64,000 nt of DNA from Paenibacillus agilis. Its GTDB lineage: Bacteria; Bacillota; Bacilli; Paenibacillales; Paenibacillaceae. The translations under genes and the position numbers were made by a program. Below, piece by piece: positions 17,401 to 25,200 of the stretch; the stretch's first letter is position 1; every line of letters starts with the position of its first letter. The stretch spans positions 1,944,074 through 2,008,073 of the forward strand of contig NZ_VNJK01000001.1 of assembly GCF_007786455.1 (NCBI RefSeq). The letters run 5' to 3'. The notes below the pieces were generated by a model that was given only the letters and a program-made list of their open reading frames with translations, was not told the origin of the DNA and searched no databases.

Positions 17401-17684
17401 GTCATTCTCTTTGTCACGGTGATCTAGGAAATGCAGAGTTCTTCTATTTAGCGGGTAAGTCCTTACAGCGTCCGGAATGGGTGCAAAGGGCGAATCAGAT
17501 AGGGATGAACGTTCTCCAAGAGAAAAAGCAGCTTGGAAAATATCGTTCAAGCGCCGCACGCCATATTGAGGTACCAGGGTTATTTACAGGACTTTCAGGG
17601 ATAGGGTATCAATACTTGAGATTGGCTTCACCCGATATGGTCCCGTCCGTGTTAACGTTAGAAAAACCGTTAGCATCTGTGTGA
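14463..17684 (+). CDS. lanM: Class II lanthipeptide synthetase LanM with altered cyclase zinc site
   Basis: A 1073-residue bifunctional enzyme that phosphorylates and dehydrates Ser/Thr of the precursor, then forms thioether rings. The dehydratase domain keeps its signatures: GDSHQKGRTV (about 273-282), ADFHYENMI (about 369-377) and RLIDLETI (about 384-391). The C-terminal LanC-like cyclase is recognisable, with CHG at Cys984-His985 (SLCHGDLGN). The first zinc ligand, normally Cys in a W-C-H-G motif, is Ser939 here (CSTSWSHGAFG), with the nearest Cys at 934. Cyclisation may therefore be weak, use another ligand, or be lost. ATG at 14463 follows CGAGGTG. Confidence 0.92.
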   Translation: MSIASEMNSKKISDDLYRSLTIKERLAFIQNIEQLGIAHDDLQQHIQQWKEASLLDDRMWQERLQVEGLEATDFAKVIELAKDDEWIHTYHLKDKHKPDWMDWLDEALMLNRVEPWLEEDKPLLSLAFRPFTLWTKKKYAEFIQKHPLLLERVDTEQLLPSLLHHLVAGLNQMGARTIVLEMYISKQMNELEGETPEARYKHFVKSKLLNPDSLEFIYKEYPVLTRLLMLRTSYFIQSIFEALERFCDDWENMQSMFHLEGEKLATISTGLGDSHQKGRTVMRFIFTSNKVVFYKPKDLSIARHFFEFLDWMNEKGFTPSLSSHQILYRKQYAWEEYVEHRHCQTEQEAEHYYKRLGGLLAVLYALHGADFHYENMIADGEHPRLIDLETIFHHSPELMIEDTADTRAKYMIVNSVMGTSLLPRLYFQSADGRGIDLSGINTNATNEQELPSLVLRIENDGTDEMRFVRKKAMLKVSSQNTPHLNGKPILAHDYVDAIIQGFREAIQIIFENKEELTAGNSPLTRFKNDPIRVVIRATNYYGNFVIETNHPDYMRDMLEREKLLDRLWFTFLDSRQIRYEKQDLWGGDIPFFTTTPGSTDLIASSGERIPQYFSQSSYEKVMIRIKSLTAEVIEQQISWIEGSIASNAEIHSPLYLVNEDVADVKDVSPKERTELFLRASKNIGYRLMEQAIQGSKNDATWIGLETNYHGQWQVSALNHGLYNGLSGIALFFAYLDRVTKDTEFVGIVNETLESILNAPPQVHALSSAYFGQSSILHTLTHLAAIYGENDRWMSYMKQSLEHMGKQVEKEQHYNLFGGSAGVIQVLLNLYEHFQWEEALQLASKFGEHLVNNKTLTAAGASWMGLNNFKQSPLVGLSHGVSGITWSLFRLYHVTSSQAYLDTGLDALRYDRSFFEDVMENGTDLRSKSTEEEQCSTSWSHGAFGLGLSRILYRSYVDDPAFQQEIETAVMTTARTGMGYSHSLCHGDLGNAEFFYLAGKSLQRPEWVQRANQIGMNVLQEKKQLGKYRSSAARHIEVPGLFTGLSGIGYQYLRLASPDMVPSVLTLEKPLASV

Positions 17685-17699
17685 TGTAAGGAACTGTAA

Positions 17700-17800
17700 G
17701 AGAGGGCTCGGATTTTCGGGCGCTCAAAGGCAACGGCTGCTTTATGCCCGTGCATTGGTGAAGCTACTGAAATTGATTGTATTTATAAAAAATGCAATCT
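17700..17800 (+). pseudogene. Decayed fragment of a second lanT-like ATPase gene
   Basis: The reading FSGAQRQRLLYARALVK and LLKLIVF matches the ABC signature region of the transporter at 14085-14165 (FSGGQRQRLLLARALVR, AKLIVLDEA). Several base stretches are shared, including TTTTCGGG and GAAATTGATTGT. Only about 100 bases remain, without Walker A or an intact Walker B, and the frame decays after it. It lies between lanM and the precursor gene, so a second transporter copy once followed lanM. Confidence 0.75.
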
Positions 17801-17875
17801 TGCGAAGTGTGAAATAAATGAGTCACTTGGTAAAATAACTATGTAATTAAAAATCCAAAAAATGAGGTGTTGTAC

Positions 17876-18049
17876 ATGAGCCGTAATCAAATCCTTGCTT
17901 CTCTTCATGAAAACGACCCAGCAGGTTCCAAATTGATTGAATTGTCCAAAGATGAATTGGAGCGTGTCTATGGTGGAGCAGATATGAATATTATGTCGAC
18001 CCCGATTTGCACTACTATTATAATAGTTACAATCACCATAGCCGAGTAG
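17876..18049 (+). CDS. lanA: Lanthipeptide precursor LanA with a one-cysteine core
   Basis: A 57-residue precursor. The leader ends in the class II pattern ELSKDELERVYGG, where the LanT peptidase would cut after Gly-Gly. The core is 23 residues: ADMNIMSTPIC then TTIIIVTITIAE. It has a single Cys at core position 11 and six Ser/Thr, so at most one thioether ring (Ser7 or Thr8 to Cys11, or Cys11 to a downstream Thr), with other Thr left as dehydrobutyrine or unmodified. The tail is a strongly hydrophobic Ile/Val/Thr stretch. ATG at 17876 has TGAGGTG at proper spacing. A strong terminator follows. Confidence 0.85.
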   Translation: MSRNQILASLHENDPAGSKLIELSKDELERVYGGADMNIMSTPICTTIIIVTITIAE

Positions 18050-18098
18050 CTCAATGTAGGGTAGCCTAATTCAAACATACGAATATCAATAATAAGTC

Positions 18099-18136
18099 AA
18101 ACCATAGTGCTATGTCTGATAGCACTATGGTTTTTT
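18099..18136 (+). terminator. Terminator of lanA
   Basis: A perfect 15-bp stem (18099-18113 with 18119-18133) with a 5-base loop runs into six Ts. Confidence 0.95.
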
Positions 18137-18462
18137 CATTTACCGCTAATTAATTTGGGCGGTCCTAGAGTAAGGGAGTTGGTACTACTTCATCCTAGTA
18201 CTTATCTTGATTCATTGCGTCATTGTATCAACTTAAAGAGGCTTCATACTGAAGTTCCTAATTCTAGTTAAGAAGGGATATTTTATGGGTTTTTAAACGT
18301 GTATAACGCCTCGAGAAACTATTAATTTGCGTCTTTAAATCAAAACTGCGTATAATAATGATTATATGCAGTTATTTTCATGCGCTTTTACGTTGATATA
18401 GTAGGGAAAACAGCTCGACTCGTATAGTAAATGAAGAGAGTTATAGCAGAAAGGAGAAGGGT
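18137..18462. other. Gap between lanA terminator and recombinase gene
   Basis: About 325 bases of AT-rich DNA. I see no gene, tRNA or strong promoter. AGAAAGGAGAAGGGT immediately before 18463 is the ribosome site of the next gene. Confidence 0.4.
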
Positions 18463-19392
18463 ATGGACAGTTGGTCAAAAGCAGAGTTGACAGAACATTA
18501 CGCTGAAGAAATCGAAGCTTTTCGTTTGTGGATGTCGAACGCAGGTTACACCATTTATACGGAACGCAATTATATGGGTGACTTGTATAGTTTCTTGCGC
18601 AGCCTTCAAGGCAAGCGTGTGCAGGATGCAAAGAAGCTGCAAATCGTGTCATATTTATCGCAAGTAAAAGCAGCAGGGGTCAGTGATGCAACACGCAATC
18701 GCAAGCATTGCGCACTTGTCAGCTTCTATCGGGCATTAAATGAGTTTGACATGGCAGAGACGAATCCTGCGCTGCAGGTGAAGAAGTCGAAAACAGAGAT
18801 GAATCGAGCACCCGTTTATTTGGAACCGCAAGAGCTGCGAACTGTTGTGCAGCTAACGGATGGGAAGTACCGAGAGAGAAATATGGCTGTATTAATGTTG
18901 ATGGCTTATGGGGGATTGCGCGTTAGTGAAGTTCATCGCTTGAACTTATCTGATTATCGAGCCGACAGAGGCTATATCGAAGTGTTTGGTAAAGGGAGAA
19001 AGTGGCGAACGGTACCTCTGCCAGAGCCAGTTATTCAGCAACTAAACAAAGCTTTGCAAGAACGTAAGCAACCACGACGCGCCGGCGAAGATGCCATATT
19101 TGTATCTCAACAGGGAAGGCGGCTATCGATCCGTAACATTCAGCTTATCGCGGAGCAGACCTTTGCGCGTTTCCAACAAGACACGGGGCAAGCAACTATG
19201 ATGCGCAAACGATCATATTCCTGCCATAAGCTGCGGCATTCTTTTGCTACGATGCTCGTACGCAGCGGGACAGATATTCGAACGGTTCAGGAAATGCTCG
19301 GTCATTCATCGATTCAGACGACGACGGTATATACGCATGTTAGTGATAAGCAAAAAGAGGAAGCGGCACAGAAGTTGTCGATGTGGATGTAG
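18463..19392 (+). CDS. XerC/D-type tyrosine recombinase
   Basis: A 309-residue tyrosine recombinase. The SAM-like N-terminal DNA-binding domain covers residues 12-95. The catalytic domain shows Arg in YGGLRVSEVHRL, the beta-hairpin Lys in GKGRKWRTVPL, HxxR in CHKLRHSFA, the second His in MLGHSS and the nucleophile Tyr in TTVYTHV. All active-site residues are present. It could be a chromosome-dimer-type Xer paralogue or the integrase of an old element. No attachment-site repeats or other mobile genes are seen beside it. Confidence 0.85.
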   Translation: MDSWSKAELTEHYAEEIEAFRLWMSNAGYTIYTERNYMGDLYSFLRSLQGKRVQDAKKLQIVSYLSQVKAAGVSDATRNRKHCALVSFYRALNEFDMAETNPALQVKKSKTEMNRAPVYLEPQELRTVVQLTDGKYRERNMAVLMLMAYGGLRVSEVHRLNLSDYRADRGYIEVFGKGRKWRTVPLPEPVIQQLNKALQERKQPRRAGEDAIFVSQQGRRLSIRNIQLIAEQTFARFQQDTGQATMMRKRSYSCHKLRHSFATMLVRSGTDIRTVQEMLGHSSIQTTTVYTHVSDKQKEEAAQKLSMWM

Positions 19393-19414
19393 GTGTAGAT
19401 GTAGTGACAGTACA

Positions 19415-19502
19415 TAAAAAAGTCCCCTTATTGAAGTGACTGCGTTAATGCGAGTGTTGATTGTTCAGCACTACATTGCCGTCATCCTTCAGGTAAGGGG
19501 AC
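19415..19502 (-). terminator. Long structured terminator region after map
   Basis: GTCCCCTTA near 19422 pairs with TAAGGGGAC near 19494-19502. Inner segments GAAG/CTTC, TGAC/GTCA, AATG/CATT and AGTG/CACT add further helices, giving one hairpin of about 80 bases. On the minus strand it ends in TTTTTT, fitting termination of map. It lies between the convergent recombinase and map genes. Such length is unusual for a simple terminator, and a small RNA is possible. Confidence 0.6.
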
Positions 19503-19557
19503 ACATTTTCATGTATTGGTATTGGTCTTCCTATTTATTAGCGTGCATTAATTCGGA

Positions 19558-20304
19558 CTAGACAACCGTTAAAATAATTGGCTCGTCCTTGGTGATGATG
19601 ATCGTATGTTCGAATTGAGCAACAAAGCTCTGATCAGGCACTTTGAGTGTCCAGCCATCAGATTGCTGCAGTACAAAGTCCGCTTCCGTTGATAGGAATG
19701 GTTCAATTGTGAGTACCAAACCTTCTTTTAACGTGCGCTTATCTCCCTTTTCATAGTAAGGCAGTATTTGCTGCGGATACTCATGAAGTGCTTTGCCAAT
19801 GCCGTGGCTGCACAAATTATTAATAACGGCATAGCCGCGATCCTTCGCCTCTTGCTGAATGGTTTTGCCGATTTCGTTCAATCGCACGCCATGCTTAAGC
19901 TTGGAGATAACTTTCATCATCGTTTCGTAGGTGTCATCGCATAGCTGCGTTAGCTTGGGATCGTGCGGTTCGACTTGAAAAGATTGACCTGCGTCTGCGA
20001 AATAGCCATCCAATTGTGCGGAAACGTCAATGTTGACGAGGTCTCCCGGTTGGATAACGTAGTCACCTGGTATGCCATGCGCAACCTCTTGGTTGACGCT
20101 AATACATGTATAGCCTGGGAAGTCATAGGTTACTTTCGGTGCTGACAATGCCCCATGTTCTTTAAGAACACGAGCACCTATTTCATCGAGCTCACGTGTT
20201 GTCACGCCAACACGAGTATGCTTTCTCATTTCTTGAATCGTCAGAGCGACGATGTGACCAATCTTTTTTAAACTCGCAATTTCTTGTTCTGTCTTAACGA
20301 TCAT
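19558..20304 (-). CDS. map: Type I methionine aminopeptidase
   Basis: A 248-residue cytoplasmic enzyme that removes the initiator Met from new proteins. All five metal ligands are seen: Asp in VNIDVSAQLDGYFADAG (two), His in CSHGIGKALHEYP, Glu in LTIEPF, and Glu in AQFEHTI. The catalytic His79-equivalent is in EVAHGIPGD. ATG at 20304 follows AGAGGAG. It is monocistronic here, away from the secY-map ribosomal operon, so it may be a second copy. Confidence 0.93.
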   Translation of the reverse strand: MIVKTEQEIASLKKIGHIVALTIQEMRKHTRVGVTTRELDEIGARVLKEHGALSAPKVTYDFPGYTCISVNQEVAHGIPGDYVIQPGDLVNIDVSAQLDGYFADAGQSFQVEPHDPKLTQLCDDTYETMMKVISKLKHGVRLNEIGKTIQQEAKDRGYAVINNLCSHGIGKALHEYPQQILPYYEKGDKRTLKEGLVLTIEPFLSTEADFVLQQSDGWTLKVPDQSFVAQFEHTIIITKDEPIILTVV

Positions 20305-20449
20305 AATAATTCTCCTCTTTCATCTATATAGTCTTTCGGTAATAGCGTAATTATCGTGAAATAAGTTACGTGGTAATCTCCTTATCGTAGTATAATAACA
20401 ATGTTGTAAATTGCACAAGTTCAATACGTATCATGAAAGGTGATGGAGT

Positions 20450-20857
20450 ATGTACGGCCTGCTCGGATTTATCATCTTAGCTGCATTTCATCTTGTAGGT
20501 GTATGGCTTCAGCATGTTGGAAACATTCCTTTGCCCGGCAATGTAATAGGCTTACTATTATTCCTATTTGCTTTATACATGCGCTGGGTCCGTTTAGAAT
20601 GGGTAGAGCAAGCGGCCCAATTCCTATTGAAGCATATGCTGCTGTTTTTCATTCCGTATGTAGTAGGCATCATTGCATTTGCCCCATTGTTAGGCGAACA
20701 CTGGTTTAGCATATTAGCCGGCATCGGTGGCAGTACGACAGCAGTCTTACTTGCTACTGCTTGGTCTGCTCGTCGTTGGAAGTCACAACCGTCAATCGAT
20801 GCTGAACAGGTTCCCACATCCTCTCCCATCGAGAAGAGGGGAGAAAGAATGCTATGA
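20450..20857 (+). CDS. lrgA: LrgA/CidA-like holin-type membrane protein
   Basis: A 135-residue membrane protein with four hydrophobic segments and the family motif PLPGNVIGLLLFLFALYMRW, followed by KHMLLFFIPYVVGI. CidA/LrgA proteins act with CidB/LrgB in control of murein hydrolase export, pyruvate/overflow metabolism or lysis. Its stop overlaps the next gene by four bases. The C-terminal 30 residues are charged and variable. Whether it is the Cid or Lrg type cannot be told. Confidence 0.85.
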   Translation: MYGLLGFIILAAFHLVGVWLQHVGNIPLPGNVIGLLLFLFALYMRWVRLEWVEQAAQFLLKHMLLFFIPYVVGIIAFAPLLGEHWFSILAGIGGSTTAVLLATAWSARRWKSQPSIDAEQVPTSSPIEKRGERML

Positions 20858-21546
20858 TGTTTAGTGAACTCCTTCTTATTATAACAGGTATTACTGCTAC
20901 TATCGGCGCTTATTTATTGGCACGCTACGTACATGGGCGTTTTCCATGGATGCATCCCATTTTAATTAGTGCAGGATTGTTGATTGTCATTATTGTCACA
21001 GCCGACATACCGTTGGAGGCATACTCGGCTGGCGGGGAGTGGCTATCCATGCTGCTTGGACCAGCGACTGTAGCGCTAGGTGTTCCAATATACAAGCATC
21101 GGGAACAAATTGCGAAACAATTCAAACCGATTATGATCTCGATCATATGTGGCTCTGTTATTGGCATAGTTAGCGTAATGGTTATCCTCTGGTTGCTCAC
21201 GGATGTACAAGCGATCATACTTAGTATGCTGCCAAAGTCCGTCAGCTCACCGATATCCATCGAGATTTCTAAAGTGCTAAACGGTGTGCCGGAACTTGCT
21301 GCTGTGTTTAGTGTATGCACGGGGCTATTCGGCAGTGTATTCGGCATTACGATTCTCCAAAAGTTTGGGTTCCGCGATGACATGTCAATAGGACTTGCAA
21401 TGGGAACCGCAGCTCACGGCATCGGGACGGCAAGATGTCTTGCCAACTCGGAAGAACAGGGTTCTTTTAGTGGTCTTGCTATGGGTCTAGCTGGTGTCAT
21501 TACGTCTATTTTATTCGTTCCCATCTATATATGGTTAATACCTTAA
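20854..21546 (+). CDS. lrgB: LrgB/CidB-family membrane protein
   Basis: A 230-residue multi-helix membrane protein. Family landmarks are LSMLLGPATVALGVPIYKHR, then SVSSPISIEISK and MGTAAHGIGTARCL. It starts at ATGATG at 20854, overlapping lrgA by four bases, so the pair is translationally coupled. It acts with the LrgA-like partner at the membrane. No LytSR-type two-component system is adjacent. Confidence 0.9.
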   Translation: MMFSELLLIITGITATIGAYLLARYVHGRFPWMHPILISAGLLIVIIVTADIPLEAYSAGGEWLSMLLGPATVALGVPIYKHREQIAKQFKPIMISIICGSVIGIVSVMVILWLLTDVQAIILSMLPKSVSSPISIEISKVLNGVPELAAVFSVCTGLFGSVFGITILQKFGFRDDMSIGLAMGTAAHGIGTARCLANSEEQGSFSGLAMGLAGVITSILFVPIYIWLIP

Positions 21547-21551
21547 CAACG

Positions 21552-21590
21552 AATGTGCTTTCCTTTAAGAAGGGGAAGCACATTTCTTGA
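21552..21590 (+). terminator. Terminator of lrgAB
   Basis: AATGTGCTTTCC (21552-21563) pairs with GGGAAGCACATT (ending 21585), six bases after the stop. The trailing T-run is short. Confidence 0.65.
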
Positions 21591-21667
21591 TTTAATATTG
21601 TGATTTAATTCACATAACAAATTTAACATTCATGGTATAGTGAAATCAATCCAGAAGAGGAGTGATA

Positions 21668-21865
21668 ATGATGAGAACATTCACAACATTTGACCATAAA
21701 GAGCAAAACGTAACGCGTAACTTCCTTCAATTATGCTACATGTGTGATGACAAGCATCTATGCGCTACCGAAGAAGCTTGCCGCGATTGCTGGACTGAAC
21801 AAGGAGTACTCAATGGAGAAGGGCAGCAAGAGACACAGAATTTAATGAATGCTTATTACGCTTAA
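21668..21865 (+). CDS. Small Cys-rich protein, possible metal-binding knuckle
   Basis: A 65-residue protein of unknown function. Five Cys cluster as C-x2-C-x5-C-x5-C-x2-C in LCYMCDDKHLCATEEACRDC, a spacing that suggests a small zinc or iron-sulphur site. The rest is acidic with a Gln/Asn-rich tail. AGAGGAG lies six bases before ATG 21668. The second ATG (21671) and an upstream GTG (21662) are alternatives. It stands alone between two terminators. Confidence 0.65.
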   Translation: MMRTFTTFDHKEQNVTRNFLQLCYMCDDKHLCATEEACRDCWTEQGVLNGEGQQETQNLMNAYYA

Positions 21866-21958
21866 TGAGAGAGATAAAAAGTATGAACTTTCATGTGAAA
21901 ATAATCACTTGAACTAGTTGAGATCAAAAGGCTAAACATTAGCTGGGGTATATAGTTA

Positions 21959-22007
21959 CGGGCTGAAGATTACATCTTTTAGAGGATGCTAATCGTCAGC
22001 TCTTTTT
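21959..22007 (+). terminator. Terminator of the Cys-rich gene
   Basis: A long stem (GGCTGAAGATTACATC with GATGCTAATCGTCAGCTC) has few mismatches and is followed by CTTTTT. The remaining 22008-22232 region holds no visible gene, only the upstream region of the Rhs gene. Confidence 0.8.
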
Positions 22008-22232
22008 GCTGGGACTAGTTAATCTTGCATCAGAAATTAAGTTTACATAATAATTGTTATGTTTCTAAAAATGAGCTGCGCTTTTTTACAAGTTAGGACG
22101 ATACCTATTTAAGTGTTGGTCCTACAGAGTAGTTCATTAAACAGCTGGAAAAAAGTTGATACTTGTCAATTCCTTATGCTGTAAATAGAATGGATCATTG
22201 TGTTCATATTATTTTGCATAAGGGGTAAAGAA

Positions 22233-25200
22233 ATGTATTCTAGGAAGAGATTAAGAAGTTTTCAAAGATTTGTAGTTTCTATTTTGGTGGTTGCACTTAT
22301 TGTAACAGCTGTTCCTGTTGGTTATGCACTACCTAGTACTGGATCAGAACTAGCTGCACCAGATTCTTTGAAAAAGAACCAAGAGCAACAAAGCAAAGAA
22401 AAGGATTTGCCTAAAGAAGAAGTAGAAGATCTAAGAACGGAAGATTCACGCACCTTTTCTAATGGTGATGGTACATTAACGACGGAGATTTCCCAAGTAC
22501 CTATTCACTACAAGGACCAATCCTCGGATAAATGGCTCCCCATTGATAATAAACTCCACACAAATGGGCAAATCGTATATAACAATGCGAATGATTATAA
22601 AGTCAAATTTAATAAACAAAATAAAAAGAATTCGAGTCTATTTGAATTAACAGAGGATCACTATGGGATTACTCTACATCCAGTAGGCAGAAAGCATGAG
22701 AACAAGAATTCCCGAAAAAAGAGAGATACGAGTACTAATCAAGCTGTGCTAGATGCTCCTAAAGAAGTAACAAGCTCACATGAGAATAACAACATTGAAT
22801 ATCCTGATGTATATCCGGATGTAAATATTAAGTATACATTGGCTTCAAATCGTATCAAGGAAGATATAATTCTTGAAAAGAAGCCTGATCCAGCTACACC
22901 AACTGTCTATTCTTTCAGCATTGATTTGAAAAATCTTGATTACCGTGCTGAACCGAATGGAACAATTTCATTACTTGATAAGCAGACGCAAGAGATTGTT
23001 TACTTCATTGACAAGCCATTCATGTATGATTCGTACAGACCTGAAGGATACAAATCCAATCCACAGGTTGATACGTATCCTGAAGAGGCTTTGTCGTTTG
23101 ACGTAGAAATGCGAATGCAAGAAGAGGGAGATCAGCTTACGCTGGATATTGTCCCTAATCGTGCATGGCTAGAAGATAGCAGTCGTGTCTATCCTGTAAC
23201 GATCGATCCTACGATCGTGAAGTACCAGCCAAAGGCGAAATTGAATGATACTAACATTCGCAGTGCTTCACCAACAGCAACCGCAGCAACGGAGACAACA
23301 CTTGGTGTTGGTTTATATAAGGACAGTACAAAGAGTAATGTCATTCGTTCATTGCTTCATTTTGATACAAGTAACATCAAAAAAGGTTCTCAAGTACTAA
23401 CAGCGGAAATCAATATGCGTCTTGCCTCTGTATCTAATGATACAGATATTAGCGGAACGATGCACGTTATAGAGAAAACATGGTCTGAAACAGGAGCGTC
23501 GTGGAACAATGCGAATGTCAACGATCCTTGGAAAGTAAAAGGTGGGGACTTTGCAGCGGCTCAAACTTCTACGGTATCTGGTATCGGTGCTTTAACAACA
23601 CTGGATATTATTTATCAGTGGTCGATTGCTCCATATATTGTAGACAGATGGATTAACGATCCTACGCGAAATCGTGGACTCTTATTTAAGAGTCATTCAG
23701 AAACGACGAACACGTATAAGAAATTTATATCTGGTGATGATACGGCATTTGCAGATTATTCTCCAGTTCTAGCAATTACGTACTATCCAGCAAGTCGTTT
23801 AGGTATGGAACCGTATTGGACTTATGGCAGTCTTCCAGTTGGAGATGGTGTCAGTTCTGCAAATCTTGGAACAGGAAACCATGTGTTGTCGTTCACAGAC
23901 CATGTCCTTGATGGACGCGGAAATTTTGGATTTTCATTAACCAGAACCTACAATTCCAAAGCAGTAGAACATGCTCCATTTGGCTATGGATGGTCTTTCA
24001 CTGGATCTGAAACGATTATGGAAGCTCCCCGTGCAGGTGAAATTTTATATACAGACAGTGATGGAACATCTCATACGTTTAAATACAATAAAGATACGAA
24101 TCGATTTGAAACACCACCTGGTCTCTATACCAGATTGAATAAAGTTTTTGATGCAAAAGGGTTTACAACTGGTTATGAGATCTTTGACAAATTTGGAAAT
24201 AAAACTTATTTTGAACGTCTTAAGTCTGATGAAGAGGTAAGTATTATCCGTGCGCGGATTAGCTCGGAGAAGGACCGCCATGGTAATACTGTATCGTATG
24301 GATATGATGAAGCAGGCAAACTTACTACAATTACTGACCCATCTGGACGTAAGCTTGTACTGGATTACAATGAACGTGGAAAAGTAAGAAGCTCCGTTTT
24401 GGAAGATAAAAAGTTCGAATATGAATATGATACATCTTCGAAGTTGCTTTATGTGGACGAGTTTTTGGATGCTACTAAGAAAATCCGCACGCAGTTTGAA
24501 TATGACAAAAATAATCGTATTCATGCTGTTATTGATAACAACGGACGTCGTACTGACTTCACTTATACAGATGACGGTTCTCTATTATCCGTGCAAGAGC
24601 CATCGTCGGATGAGAGTAATATAGACGCACCGGATCGTCCGGGAACGAGCTACAATTATCAAATTGAAAAAGCTCTGGCTAGCATAACGGATCCGCTTGG
24701 CAATAGGACAGCTTATCACATGAACAGTAATTATGTGGTTACGAAAGTTGTGGATGCTGCAGGCAATGTATTTACGACTATCCTAGATGAAAACTACAAT
24801 CCTACAGAATCCGTTGACGCTGAAAACGGTCTTGTGAAACGAACGTACGACGATAAAGGTAATATTTTAACATCTACAGATGAAGAAGGATTCGTTACAA
24901 CTTACACGTATGATGCATTCAGTAATGTAAAATCAGAAATTGATGCCAAAGGAAATAAGACGACCTACGATTACAATGATGTAGGCGACTTGATGTTCGT
25001 TATCGATGCTAACAATGAACGTACGACGTATACGTATGATCAGTACGGCAATCGATTAACAGCAACTTTACCGAACGGTACAATAGAGTCCTTTAGTTAT
25101 GATTCGAATGGAAACTATGTGAAAACCGTAAAAGACCCTTCAGGTAACATAATCACTACGCATACAGATAAACACGGTAATGTAACGGATCTAATAGATG

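Noticed and set aside
18463-19392. Integrase marking a genomic island that carries the lanthipeptide genes
   Set aside because: No tRNA gene, direct-repeat attachment sites or other mobility genes were seen; it may be a plain Xer-type housekeeping paralogue.
19415-19502. Integron attC site beside a tyrosine recombinase
   Set aside because: No GTTRRRY/RYYYAAC core pair is present and the recombinase looks Xer-like; an unusual terminator or small RNA fits better.
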